Source of the DNA: Clostridia bacterium
GTDB taxonomy: Bacteria > Bacillota > Clostridia > Christensenellales > Aristaeellaceae
Length of the DNA stretch: 64,000 nt
Assembly (NCBI GenBank): GCA_017512985.1
Contig: JAFWEJ010000007.1
Location: 1-64,000 of the forward strand
Direction of reading: 5' to 3'
In this document: positions 1 through 7,292 of the stretch, piece after piece
Numbering within the stretch: position 1 is the first letter of the stretch
Layout of the letters: every line of letters begins with the position of its first letter
Notes under the pieces: generated by a model
What the model was told of the DNA's origin: nothing
The model's input: the letters and a program-made list of their open reading frames with translations, nothing else
Databases searched by the model: none
Translations under genes and position numbers: made by a program

Positions 1-276
1 CGGTTCCGGGAAATCTGCCACCAGGTTCCCGGCCGGATCATACATCACCATTTTGCCCGGGAAATCCTGCTCAGTCGTGTTTTCAACCGTGATTGTCACC
101 CTGAGTCTTTCCCCGACAGTCACACCGGCGGTAATCGGAAGTTTGTTCTCCTCCCGGACAGTCTGCATCGTGATCTTCGTTTCCTGTGCCTGTGCCAGTC
201 CCGTTGCGGCGCAGGCCGCCGCGGAGATACAGAGCATAATCAGTGTAAGCAGCAGGGCAGTGATCTTCTTTTTCAC
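1..276 (-). CDS. Secreted protein, N-terminal part (runs off window edge)
   Basis: This reading frame starts at a GTG and stays open to the window edge, giving 92 residues. An AAAGGAGA-type ribosome site lies just upstream of the GTG. The first 30 or so residues are a signal peptide (KKK, then a hydrophobic stretch, then an Ala-rich region around AAACAATGLAQA). After it comes a stretch with alternating polar and hydrophobic residues (VTVGERLRVTITVENTT), which looks like the start of a bacterial Ig-like or CARDB-like beta-sandwich. The product is therefore probably exported and acts at the surface, but the function cannot be named from this fragment. It follows the hydrogenase operon in the same direction but is separated from it by a strong terminator. 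The Ig-like fold is inference. Confidence 0.7.
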   Translation of the reverse strand, partial: MKKKITALLLTLIMLCISAAACAATGLAQAQETKITMQTVREENKLPITAGVTVGERLRVTITVENTTEQDFPGKMVMYDPAGNLVADFPEP

Positions 277-364
277 GGTATCTGTCTCCTTTCCGGGCTT
301 TCCGCAGGGGCTCTTCATCCTGTCAGACGCGCAGTTGAACAGGATTGTTCCGGAGCCGGGTCAG

Positions 365-396
365 AAAAAGATCGCCGGGGATAAACCCGGCGATCT
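365..396 (-). terminator. Rho-independent terminator of the hydrogenase operon
   Basis: A perfect 11-bp stem (AGATCGCCGGG, loop GATAAA, CCCGGCGATCT) is followed on the minus strand by TTTTTC. It lies 12 bases past the hydA stop codon, so it closes the operon. Confidence 0.9.
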
Positions 397-407
397 GAAA
401 GACGGTA

Positions 408-2156
408 TTACTTTTTGTACTTCGGGCGTGCAGCATAGTGGGTATGCAGCAGTTCGTGAGCCAGATGGCTGTTGGGCTCGCCCAGGTAGTCCTTGTACAG
501 GGCCATGACGGAGGCGTTCTCGTGGGACTTCCGCTGCGGCTTGCCCGCGTCCTCGTTGTACAGGGCCGCGGCACGCAGGGCCTTGGGATCGCATTCCATC
601 CGCTTCTGGGCGGAAACAATGGGCTGTCCGCCGCCGGTTACGCAGCCGCCGGGGCATCCCATGACCTCGATGAAGTGGTAGGTCTTCTCGCCGCTGCGGA
701 TGCTGTCCAGCAGCTTCGCCGCGTTCGCGGTGCCGTGGGCAACCGCCACGTTGACGTCCAGGTCGCCGACCTTGATGGTGGCTTCCTTGATGCCTTCGGT
801 GCCGCGGACGGCTTCAAAGTCAACCTTGTCGAGGGTCTTGCCCGTCACGACTTCATACACGGTACGCAGGGCAGCTTCCATCACGCCGCCGGTCGCGCCG
901 AAGATGACGCCCGCGCCGGTGCTTTCGCCCAGCATCGGATCGAAGTCTTCGTCCGGCAGGTTCGCGAAGTCAATACCCGCTTCCTTGATCATCTTGGCCA
1001 GTTCACGGGTGGTGATGACTTCGTCCACGTCCTGCATGCCGTTGTGGCTCAGCTCGGGACGCCGCGCTTCGAACTTCTTCGCGGTACAGGGCATCACGGA
1101 CACCACGCGGATATCCTTGGGATCGATGCCTTCCTTCTCCGCCCAGTAGCTCTTGATCATCGCGCCTTCCATCTCGTGGGGAGACTTGCAGGAGGACAGG
1201 TTCGGGATGAAGTCCGGATAGTAGGTTTCGCAGAACTTGATCCAGCCGGGAGAGCAGCTGGTGATCAGCGGCAGCGTGCCGCCGTTCTTCAGGCGGCCGA
1301 TGAACTCGGTGCCTTCTTCCATGATCGTCAGGTCAGCGGCCCAGTCGGTGTCGAAGACCTTTTCGAAGCCCAGGCGGCGCAGCGCCGCGGCCAGCTTGCC
1401 GGTCACGGAGGTGCCCATCGGGATGCCGAACTCTTCGCCCAGCGCGGCGCGCACCGCGGGAGCGGGCTGCACGACCACGTGCTTGGTCTCGTCGCTCAGC
1501 AGGTTCCAGACAGCCTTGGTGGAATCCTTCTCATACAGGGCGCCGGTCGGGCAGGCCGCGATACACTGGCCGCAGTTGATGCAGGCCACGTCGTTCAGGG
1601 GCTGCTCCCAGGCGCTGGCGATCTTGGTCTTGAAGCCGCGTCCCATGGGTCCGATGACGCCGACGGCCTGGGTCTTGTTGCAGGCGGCGACGCAGCGGCG
1701 GCACAGGATACACTTGTTGTTGTTGCGGACAATGGAGGGGCTCAGGTCGTCGATGTCATACTCGTTCATCTTGCCCTTGTACTTGTCCACGTCGTCCACG
1801 CCCAGGTCCTGGCACATCTGCTGCAGTTCGCACTTCTGGTTGCGGGCGCAGTCCAGGCACTTCTTGTCGTGGTTGCTCAGCAGCAGCTCCAGGTTCACCC
1901 GGCGGGCTTCCCGGATCTTGGGGGTATTGGTCTTGACGTTCATGCCGTTGGAAACGGGCAGCACGCAGGCTGCGCCGAACGCGCGGGCGCCGGCGTCCAC
2001 GATGCACATGCGGCAGGCGCCGATCTGGTTGATATCCTTCAGGTAGCACAGCGTGGGGATGTTGATCCCGGCTTTTTTCGCCGCTTCCAGAACCGTCGTG
2101 CCGGCCGGAACTTCAACACTGACGCCGTCAATCGTAAGCTTAACGAGATTTTCCAT
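408..2156 (-). CDS. hydA: Trimeric NADH-linked [FeFe]-hydrogenase, catalytic subunit
   Basis: Catalytic subunit of a cytoplasmic hydrogenase that makes or uses H2 with electrons from ferredoxin and NADH. Its 582 residues read in order: [2Fe-2S] ferredoxin domain (about 1-80; C in PTLC and GACRMC), a His-Cys [4Fe-4S] segment (NHDKKCLDC, about 95-110), two [4Fe-4S] motifs (CILCRRC and CINCGQC, about 145-205), the H-cluster domain (about 222-520) and a C-terminal small-subunit-like tail. H-cluster motifs visible are TSCSPGWIKF, MPCTAKKFE and EVMGCPGGC. The first motif has Ser where many enzymes have a second Cys. It lies 23 bases after hydB, and the gene order hydC-ATPase-ferredoxin-hydB-hydA is that of bifurcating group A3 enzymes. 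That it bifurcates is inference from subunit make-up. Confidence 0.95.
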   Translation of the reverse strand: MENLVKLTIDGVSVEVPAGTTVLEAAKKAGINIPTLCYLKDINQIGACRMCIVDAGARAFGAACVLPVSNGMNVKTNTPKIREARRVNLELLLSNHDKKCLDCARNQKCELQQMCQDLGVDDVDKYKGKMNEYDIDDLSPSIVRNNNKCILCRRCVAACNKTQAVGVIGPMGRGFKTKIASAWEQPLNDVACINCGQCIAACPTGALYEKDSTKAVWNLLSDETKHVVVQPAPAVRAALGEEFGIPMGTSVTGKLAAALRRLGFEKVFDTDWAADLTIMEEGTEFIGRLKNGGTLPLITSCSPGWIKFCETYYPDFIPNLSSCKSPHEMEGAMIKSYWAEKEGIDPKDIRVVSVMPCTAKKFEARRPELSHNGMQDVDEVITTRELAKMIKEAGIDFANLPDEDFDPMLGESTGAGVIFGATGGVMEAALRTVYEVVTGKTLDKVDFEAVRGTEGIKEATIKVGDLDVNVAVAHGTANAAKLLDSIRSGEKTYHFIEVMGCPGGCVTGGGQPIVSAQKRMECDPKALRAAALYNEDAGKPQRKSHENASVMALYKDYLGEPNSHLAHELLHTHYAARPKYKK

Positions 2157-2179
2157 TTGTGTCGTTCCTCCTCGCGCGA

Positions 2180-3976
2180 TTATTCCTTGATGATTGCACC
2201 GAACTTACAGGTTGCGATGCAGCTTCCGCACTTGATGCACTTGTTCTGGTCGATCACGTGCTGTTCCTTGACGTTGCCGCTGATCGCGTTCACCGGGCAC
2301 TTGCGTGCGCAGGCCGTGCAGCCGCGGCAGGTGTCGGTGATCTTGTAGTTCAGCAGGGCCTGGCAGTGATGCGCCGGGCAGCGCTTTTCCCTGATGTGCG
2401 CTTCGTACTCATCGCGGAAATACTTGATCGTGCTCAGCACGGGGTTCGGGGCCGTCTGGCCCAGGCCGCACAGGGCGCTGCTCTTGATGTTCTCAGCCAG
2501 GGTTTCCAGCTTCTCGATGTCGCCTTCCTCGCCCTTGCCCTGGGTGATCCGTTCGAGGATCTCCAGCATGCGGCGGGTACCGACGCGGCAGGGGGTGCAC
2601 TTGCCGCAGCTCTCGTCGACCGTGAAGTCGAGGAAGAAGCGGGCGATGTCCACCATACAGTTGTCTTCGTCCATGACGATCATACCGCCGGAACCCATCA
2701 TCGCGCCGATCTTGGTCAGGCTGTCATAGTCCACGGAGATGTCCAGCAGGCTCGCCGGGATGCATCCGCCGGAAGGACCGCCGGTCTGCACGGCCTTGAA
2801 CTTCTTGCCGTTCGGGCAGCCGCCGCCGATGTCCTCGATGATCGTGCGCAGCGGGATACCCATGGGAACTTCCACCAGGCCGGTGTTGTTGATCTTGCCG
2901 CCCAGGGCAAAGACCTTCGTACCGGTGGAGGTGGGGATACCGATGGACTTGAACCAGTCCGCGCCCTTCAGGATGATCTGGGCGATGTTGCCCAGGGTTT
3001 CCACGTTGTTGATATTGGTGGGGCTCTCAAACAGGCCCTTCACCGCCGGGAACGGGGGCTTCGGCCGGGGCTCGCCGCGCTGGCCTTCGATGGAGGCCAT
3101 CAGGGCGGTTTCCTCGCCGCACACGAACGCGCCGGCGCCCAGGCGGATGTGGATGTCAAAGTTAAAGTCGGTGCCGAAGATGTTCTTGCCCAGCAGGCCG
3201 TATTCATGGGCCTGCTCAATGGCCTTCTCCAGCCGCTTCACAGCGATGGGATATTCGGCACGGACGTAAATCCAGCCTTCATCGGCGCCGATCGCGTAGC
3301 CGCCGATCGCCATGGCTTCAAGGATCGCGTGGGGATCGCCTTCCAGCAGGGAGCGGTCCATGAACGCGCCGGGGTCGCCTTCGTCAGCGTTGCAGACGAA
3401 GTATTTGTGCTCCGCCTGGGAGGCGCGGGCGAACTGCCACTTCTTGCCGGTGGGGAAACCGGCGCCGCCGCGGCCGCGCAGTCCGGAATCCAGCACTTCC
3501 TGGATAACCTGTTCGGGGGTCATCTCGGTCAGCGCCTTGGCCAGGGCCCTGTAGCCGTCAAAGGCGATGTATTCGTCGATATTCTCAGGATCGATCACAC
3601 CGCAGTTCCGCAGCGCGACGCGTTCCTGCTGCTTGTAGAAGCCGATCTCGTTGAGGCTCTTCTGAACGCTGCTCTCGTGGGTCTTGTGATCCACGTAGAC
3701 CAGGTGCTGAACCTTGCGGCCCTTCAGCAGGTGCTCGGACACGATCTCGTCCACGTCTTCAACCTTGACGCGGCTGTAGAAGGTGCCTTCGGGATAAACG
3801 ATAACAACGGGACCCGCTTCGCACAGTCCGAAGCAGCCCGTGCGGACCACCTTGACTTCCTTGTCAAGGCCCTTTTCCTTCAGCTGCTCCTCGAAGCGTT
3901 CAATCAGCTTCGCGGAACCGGAAGAAGAACAGCCGGTACCGCCGCAGACCAGCACATGAGAACGATAAAGCTCCAT
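2180..3976 (-). CDS. hydB: Hydrogenase NADH-binding flavoprotein subunit (NuoF-like)
   Basis: NuoF-type subunit that binds FMN and NAD(H) and passes electrons to HydA. Its 598 residues hold an N-terminal thioredoxin-like [2Fe-2S] domain (LVCGGTGC and TGCFGLC, about 8-50), the FMN/NADH Rossmann-like domain with GLRGRGGAGFPTGKKW (about 165-180), an SLBB region, the NuoF-type [4Fe-4S] motif ESCGKCTPCRVG (about 455-470), and two C-terminal ferredoxin clusters (CRGCTACARKC and CIKCGSCIATC). The extra N- and C-terminal iron-sulfur domains separate it from respiratory NuoF and match HydB of trimeric hydrogenases. The start follows an AGGAGG site and lies 27 bases from the preceding ferredoxin gene. 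Confidence 0.95.
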   Translation of the reverse strand: MELYRSHVLVCGGTGCSSSGSAKLIERFEEQLKEKGLDKEVKVVRTGCFGLCEAGPVVIVYPEGTFYSRVKVEDVDEIVSEHLLKGRKVQHLVYVDHKTHESSVQKSLNEIGFYKQQERVALRNCGVIDPENIDEYIAFDGYRALAKALTEMTPEQVIQEVLDSGLRGRGGAGFPTGKKWQFARASQAEHKYFVCNADEGDPGAFMDRSLLEGDPHAILEAMAIGGYAIGADEGWIYVRAEYPIAVKRLEKAIEQAHEYGLLGKNIFGTDFNFDIHIRLGAGAFVCGEETALMASIEGQRGEPRPKPPFPAVKGLFESPTNINNVETLGNIAQIILKGADWFKSIGIPTSTGTKVFALGGKINNTGLVEVPMGIPLRTIIEDIGGGCPNGKKFKAVQTGGPSGGCIPASLLDISVDYDSLTKIGAMMGSGGMIVMDEDNCMVDIARFFLDFTVDESCGKCTPCRVGTRRMLEILERITQGKGEEGDIEKLETLAENIKSSALCGLGQTAPNPVLSTIKYFRDEYEAHIREKRCPAHHCQALLNYKITDTCRGCTACARKCPVNAISGNVKEQHVIDQNKCIKCGSCIATCKFGAIIKE

Positions 3977-4003
3977 CTGGGTTTTCCTCCTCTTTGTCGT
4001 GTA

Positions 4004-4372
4004 TTAGTCATTCGCGGCGCCGATGGTGTACTCTTCCACAGGCTGGCCGTTAACAATGTGCTCAGCTACGATCCGCGGCACCATTTCAGGCTTCACGTGG
4101 ATGTAGGTTACTTTTTCCTTGCCGGGCAGGATCACGTCCAGCATGGGCTCATACCGGCACATGCCGATGCAGCCGGTCTGGCTGACGGTCACATGCTGCA
4201 GGTTCCGCTTCTGGAGTTCTTCCATGAAGGCAAGCATAACGGGGCGGGCGCCGGCGGCGATGCCGCAGGTGGCCATGCCGATCACAACGCGGGCAGCGTC
4301 CTGATCCTTGCGCATATTGATGTTTTCCAGCGTCTTTGCGCGGATGGCTTCCAGATCTGCCAAAGATTTCAT
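4004..4372 (-). CDS. Thioredoxin-like [2Fe-2S] ferredoxin domain protein
   Basis: A 122-residue free-standing version of the thioredoxin-fold [2Fe-2S] domain also found at the HydB N-terminus. The N-terminal third is helical. Visible ligands are the Cys in GMATCGIAAGA and the pair in TGCIGMC, so only three of the usual four cysteines are seen. It probably shuttles electrons within, or assists, the hydrogenase. Its start overlaps the stop of the upstream ATPase gene as ATGA, so the two are translationally coupled. Equivalent genes sit between hydC and hydB in other Clostridia. The role as an accessory electron carrier is inference. Confidence 0.88.
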   Translation of the reverse strand: MKSLADLEAIRAKTLENINMRKDQDAARVVIGMATCGIAAGARPVMLAFMEELQKRNLQHVTVSQTGCIGMCRYEPMLDVILPGKEKVTYIHVKPEMVPRIVAEHIVNGQPVEEYTIGAAND

Positions 4373-4926
4373 ACCAATATACCTCCAAAGATTGAATTGA
4401 TTTCCTCGTCCAGCGCTTCCTTCAGCCAGGCGGCCACGGAAGGCTCGTTAAACGGGATGTCGCTGCCCAGCGCCTGCCTCACTTCCCTTGTATCGAAGGA
4501 TCCTTCTCCTTTCGGGCTTTTACCCTCAAAGAGGAAATCCGGAAACAGGGGATTGGTCAGCATCAGGCTCAGCAGCGTGCCGGAGAGATCTCCAAGCGGA
4601 AGGCAGTCGATGTTGCCGGTGTCCAGGGAGCAGGTCAGAGTTGTTCCCTTTCCTTCCTCGCTCTCAAGTTTGAACGTACCGCCGGCTTTTTCGGCGTTCT
4701 CCTTCATCATGGGGATCCCCAGCCCCACCTTCCGGGTTGTCCGGGTGGTGGCGAAGGGGCTGGTCACCCGCGCAAGCAGCTCCGGGCTCATGCCCTTGCC
4801 GTTGTCCGCAAGCTCCATGGTCAGCATGCCGTCTTCCCCCAGGGTCAGGCGGATGGTTACCAGGCTTGCGCCGGCTGTGATGCTGTTCTGCGCCAGGTCC
4901 AGCAGGTGAAGGCTCAGGTCACGCAC
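4369..4926 (-). CDS. GHKL ATPase-domain protein in hydrogenase operon
   Basis: A 185-residue protein with a histidine-kinase-type ATP-binding domain. The N box is LLDLAQNSITAGA (about 9-21), the G1 box DNGKGM (about 41-46) and the G2 region VGLGIPMMKENAEKAGG (about 67-83). No dimerisation/phospho-histidine helix, sensor domain or membrane segment is present, so it is not a complete sensor kinase. The last 60 or so residues are an uncharacterised tail. It overlaps hydC by 8 bases and the downstream ferredoxin by 4, so it is fixed within the operon. A regulatory or assembly role for the hydrogenase is likely but not shown by the sequence. Confidence 0.85.
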   Translation of the reverse strand: MRDLSLHLLDLAQNSITAGASLVTIRLTLGEDGMLTMELADNGKGMSPELLARVTSPFATTRTTRKVGLGIPMMKENAEKAGGTFKLESEEGKGTTLTCSLDTGNIDCLPLGDLSGTLLSLMLTNPLFPDFLFEGKSPKGEGSFDTREVRQALGSDIPFNEPSVAAWLKEALDEEINSIFGGILV

Positions 4927-5389
4927 GGAATTTGTCCAGGATGCCGGGGACCAGATCAGGGGTCAGGCGACCGAATACTTCTTCCCCGATCATCATAACG
5001 GGAGCAAGGCCGCAGGCACCCAGGCAGCGGGTGGCGTTCAGCGTGAACAGGCCGTCTTCCGTGGTGTCTCCGGGCTGGATCTTCAGCTCCTCGGAAATCT
5101 TGTCGATGATCTTCTGGCTGCCCTTGACGTAGCAGGCCGTACCCAGGCACACGCCGATCACGTGTTTTCCCTTGGGCTTCAGGGAGAACTGGGAATAGAA
5201 GGTGGAAACGCCGTAGACTTCGGACAGGGTGGTGCCCAGTCCGTCCGCGATCATTTCCTGAACGTCCTGCGGCACATAGCCGAAGATGTTCATGGCTTCC
5301 TGCAGGCAGGGCATCACGGCGCCGCGTTCGCCCTTGTGCTTCTCGATCACTTCCTGCAGCTTTGCGTACTTTTCCTTGTTGTCAGGCAT
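4919..5389 (-). CDS. hydC: Hydrogenase NuoE-like [2Fe-2S] subunit
   Basis: NuoE-type thioredoxin-fold subunit, 156 residues, the first gene of the hydrogenase operon. The helical N-terminus (about 1-75) is followed by the [2Fe-2S] domain with GVCLGTACYVKG (about 87-98) and ATRCLGACGLAP (about 127-138), giving four cysteines in the NuoE pattern. It pairs with HydB to form the NADH-oxidising arm. The start is backed by a strong AAGGAGGT ribosome site about 10 bases upstream. The next gene (ATPase) overlaps its 3' end. Confidence 0.93.
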   Translation of the reverse strand: MPDNKEKYAKLQEVIEKHKGERGAVMPCLQEAMNIFGYVPQDVQEMIADGLGTTLSEVYGVSTFYSQFSLKPKGKHVIGVCLGTACYVKGSQKIIDKISEELKIQPGDTTEDGLFTLNATRCLGACGLAPVMMIGEEVFGRLTPDLVPGILDKFRA

Positions 5390-5463
5390 ACAGTCCTTGA
5401 CCTCCTTGGGATTATTTGAGACTTATGTAAAGGCATAGTCTGCCCATTACACCCATCTTTTTG

Positions 5464-5492
5464 ATTTTATCATATCCGCCCTTGAAAGAAAA
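5464..5492 (-). promoter_or_regulatory. Candidate promoter of the hydrogenase operon
   Basis: On the minus strand TTTTCT, a 17-base gap and TAAAAT lie about 75-100 bases before the hydC start. An overlapping TATGAT gives an alternative -10. The -35 match is poor, so this is tentative. Confidence 0.4.
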
Positions 5493-5564
5493 GGGATTTT
5501 CCGCCCTTTTTTGTATTCTTTTGGCCGTTCAAATGTTAACAATTTATGTCATTCCAGCCAAAAT

Positions 5565-5589
5565 GGAGGATCTGTCCTTCAGATCCTCC
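5565..5589 (-). terminator. Terminator-like hairpin after the PHP gene
   Basis: A perfect 10-bp stem (GGAGGATCTG, loop TCCTT, CAGATCCTCC) is followed on the minus strand by ATTTTGG. It separates the PHP gene and its repeat array from the hydrogenase promoter. The rest of 5390-5642 holds only the candidate promoter and the array. Confidence 0.65.
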
Positions 5590-5623
5590 CGCAGAATATA
5601 TTGTTACCCTAAACCCAGCCTTA

Positions 5624-5654
5624 ATTATTCATTATTCATTATTCATTGTTCATT
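5624..5654 (+). repeat. Heptamer array 1 (CATTATT/CATTGTT units)
   Basis: About four 7-bp units reading CATTATT or CATTGTT on the plus strand. The array supplies the last codons and the TGA stop of the PHP gene (end NEQ). Confidence 0.85.
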
Positions 5655-6347
5655 TTGATTTCGTCCGCAGACGAAATCAAACAGCCCTCCCAGGGAAAAC
5701 CGGTCCGGCTCCAGTTCGCTCACCGCCTCCAGGATGTCCCCCAGATGGTGTGCGTCCGAAGACCACAGCCTCCGTTTCCCGGCAATCAGCTTCTCGTTCA
5801 CCGGCAGTTCCGGCCGCACTTCCACCACCGGAAAGTCCGGTTCTTCCGGAAACAGGCCCAGGTTCACCAGCAGGCCGTGTCCCCGGTTGATGTGCGCCGG
5901 TACCGCCGCGCCTCCGTGTTCCCGGATGATCCTCGTGCATTCCGCCAGGTCCAGGTCTGTCGCGCCGATCAGCAGGCGCTCCTCCACATCCATGGTTTCG
6001 TCGTCCGTGTTCATCACCAGCTGGTTGCCGAAGAAATCCGGTTTGTTCTTCATCGGGGGCAGATGTCCGGAGAAGATCTCCCCGACCTCCACCGCCGTCT
6101 CCACATCCCGGAAATAACCCAGCAGATGCACTTCTTCCTTCGTGGTGATTTCCATCCCCGGCAGCAGGATCAGCCCGTAATAGTCCGCCGCTTCCTTCAC
6201 ATACGGCAGGTTCCGCGCGGTGTTGTGATCCGTCACGGCGATCGCGTCCAGCCCCTTGATATGGGCCATGCCGCAGATGTTTGCCGGCGTCATGTCGTCA
6301 TCCGCGCACGGGCTCAGGCAGGAGTGAATATGCAGATCAACAAACAA
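5643..6347 (-). CDS. PHP-domain phosphoesterase
   Basis: About 234 residues of the PHP (polymerase and histidinol phosphatase) superfamily, metal-dependent phosphoesterases. The N-terminus shows the metal-binding DLHIHSCLSPCADDD and the second motif AVTDHNTARN (about 38-47), followed by PGMEITTKEEVH. The C-terminal WSSDAHHLGD is the last metal site. The start chosen is a TTG (MFVDLHIHS) 7 bases after AGGTGG. An upstream in-frame TTG at 6365 would add six residues but falls before the ribosome site. Its substrate is unknown. Genes of this type recur next to clostridial hydrogenase operons, here with DRTGG and sensor-hydrogenase genes upstream. The 3' end runs into a heptamer repeat. Confidence 0.85.
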   Translation of the reverse strand: MFVDLHIHSCLSPCADDDMTPANICGMAHIKGLDAIAVTDHNTARNLPYVKEAADYYGLILLPGMEITTKEEVHLLGYFRDVETAVEVGEIFSGHLPPMKNKPDFFGNQLVMNTDDETMDVEERLLIGATDLDLAECTRIIREHGGAAVPAHINRGHGLLVNLGLFPEEPDFPVVEVRPELPVNEKLIAGKRRLWSSDAHHLGDILEAVSELEPDRFSLGGLFDFVCGRNQNEQ

Positions 6348-6381
6348 AGCACTCCCACCTTTCAAAAAAATTTATACATTC

Positions 6382-6425
6382 CCCGAAGGGGGTTGAGGGG
6401 GGCAACCGGAAAGCCCCCCTTAATC
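6382..6425. repeat. Dispersed GC-hairpin repeat, copy 1
   Basis: CCCCGAAGGGGG followed by a hairpin AGGGGGGC/GCCCCCCTTAA. It closely matches a second copy at 8611-8653, and both sit directly at the stop codon of a minus-strand gene. It may serve as a terminator. Confidence 0.7.
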
Positions 6426-6770
6426 CCTGCTCTTCCCGGGCAGCCCGGCTGCCGCCAGCCGCGCGCAGATCTCATAGGCGGTCAGGGACGTCTGCAGTAC
6501 GCAGATTCCCTCGTCCTTCGCCTTTTCCAGCGAAGGTGCTTCCATCTCAATATCCTCGGGAATAATGACCGCCGCCATTTCCATCAGGCTGGCCACAGCA
6601 ATCACGTTCATGTGCGTCTGCACAGTCACCCAGGCCATGCCCGCCGCGCCGTGCGCCATCACCCAGCTCAGCAGGTCGCATGTGTATCCGCACGAAACCT
6701 CCGCGCCCTTGTCCGTCTCCGGCGTCATATCCGTAGCGTCAATGAGTTTAATCAGTTCAGAAACAGTCAT
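6420..6770 (-). CDS. DRTGG-domain protein (short form)
   Basis: A 116-residue protein resembling stand-alone DRTGG domains, a ligand-binding domain found with CBS domains and in phosphotransacetylase-like proteins. The N-terminus (MTVSELIKLID) and the core (GYTCDLLSWVMAHGAAGMAWVTVQ) resemble the family, and the paralogue at 9078-9452 shares the pattern of a DLLSWVMA/DLMSDVLAF helix and a late PLTTYTACG-like segment (here SLTAYEICA). It may sense a small ligand linked to redox or acetyl metabolism, which is inference. It is cotranscribed towards the PHP gene. The stop codon TAA is part of the dispersed GC hairpin. Confidence 0.75.
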   Translation of the reverse strand: MTVSELIKLIDATDMTPETDKGAEVSCGYTCDLLSWVMAHGAAGMAWVTVQTHMNVIAVASLMEMAAVIIPEDIEMEAPSLEKAKDEGICVLQTSLTAYEICARLAAAGLPGKSRD

Positions 6771-6785
6771 AGGGAACTCCTTTCA

Positions 6786-6811
6786 AATGCACAATGCATA
6801 ATGCACAATGA
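6786..6811 (-). repeat. Heptamer array 2, the only inverted one
   Basis: Units read CACAATG and CATAATG on the plus strand, opposite to every other array here. It touches the stop codon of the four-helix-bundle gene and carries TGCACAATGAT (6802-6812), the exact inverse of 7188-7198. Confidence 0.85.
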
Positions 6812-7162
6812 TTATTCTTTAGCTGTTTTGATAATAGCAGTAATCATCTTCAGCAGTTCTTTGCAATCAACAATCAAGCTTTCTCCGGCTTTCTCAGAAA
6901 TATAATCTGTTTCTTGCAGCAATTCAATCCAGTATTCTGTTTCACTGGCCTCTTTGAGGGCTATTTGCATTTTGGCAATAAAGTCAGCTTTACTCTGGGC
7001 TCTTGCTGCCTCTCTGACATTTGCTCCAATGCTTGTGCCACTTCGAAGTATCTGTTTCGATAAAACAAACTCTTTTTTCTCTGATCCGAGATGCTGATAT
7101 AAACGTATTATTCTGATGGCAAATGCTTTACTTTTATCAACAATTACATTGTCTTCCTTCAT
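6812..7162 (-). CDS. Four-helix-bundle protein (S23/IVS family)
   Basis: A 116-residue all-helical protein of the 23S rRNA intervening-sequence (S23) family, related to the Avd protein of diversity-generating retroelements. Typical motifs are LSKQILRSGTSIGANVREA (about 34-52) and the following Lys/Ala-rich helix with ASETEYWIELL (about 73-83). The length is normal for the family. Family members are small basic oligomers thought to bind nucleic acid. The gene is clearly more AT-rich than its neighbours and interrupts a series of hydrogenase-related genes. It lies between two oppositely oriented heptamer arrays with perfect 11-bp inverted ends (6802-6812 and 7188-7198). There is no rRNA here, so it is not sitting in a 23S intervening sequence. 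Transfer as a small cassette is inference. Confidence 0.85.
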   Translation of the reverse strand: MKEDNVIVDKSKAFAIRIIRLYQHLGSEKKEFVLSKQILRSGTSIGANVREAARAQSKADFIAKMQIALKEASETEYWIELLQETDYISEKAGESLIVDCKELLKMITAIIKTAKE

Positions 7163-7189
7163 ACAGTCCTCTCAGGAAAGCACCAATAT

Positions 7190-7265
7190 CATTGTGCATT
7201 ATGCATTGTGCATTGTGCATTATGCATTGTGCATTGTGCATTATGCATTGTGCATTGTGCATTGG
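7190..7265 (+). repeat. Heptamer array 3, most regular copy
   Basis: Ten perfect 7-bp units and a partial one, in the order G A G G A G G A G G (G = CATTGTG, A = CATTATG), so there is a 21-bp higher-order period. It lies between the four-helix-bundle gene and the end of the sensor-hydrogenase gene. Confidence 0.95.
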
Positions 7266-7292
7266 CAAAAACTACTCGCGGGTAGTTTTTGC
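7265..7292 (-). terminator. Hairpin containing the stop codon of the sensor-hydrogenase gene
   Basis: A perfect 11-bp inverted repeat (GCAAAAACTAC, loop TCGCGG, GTAGTTTTTGC). The gene's TAG stop lies inside the stem and the T-run is the descending arm. It directly abuts heptamer array 3. Confidence 0.6.

Noticed and set aside
53-508. Plus-strand frame of 151 codons at the left edge
   Set aside because: It overlaps the minus-strand secreted protein and the hydA terminator and end; the minus-strand reading has a signal peptide and ribosome site.
438-4909. Long plus-strand open frames (636 and 916 codons) opposite hydA, hydB and the upstream genes
   Set aside because: They run antisense to clearly recognised enzymes; high GC removes stops in this frame, and their products have no domain.
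6812-7162. Diversity-generating retroelement (Avd-like gene)
   Set aside because: There is no reverse transcriptase, template repeat or variable target gene nearby; only the S23-type protein is present.
7190-7265. CRISPR-like array
   Set aside because: Units are 7 bp, directly adjacent with no spacers, and no cas genes are present. It is a simple tandem repeat.
7116-7272. Repetitive peptides encoded by the heptamer arrays (HYALCIV or MHNAQCT type)
   Set aside because: They follow only from the 7-bp period having no stop in some frames; there is no ribosome site or conservation sign.
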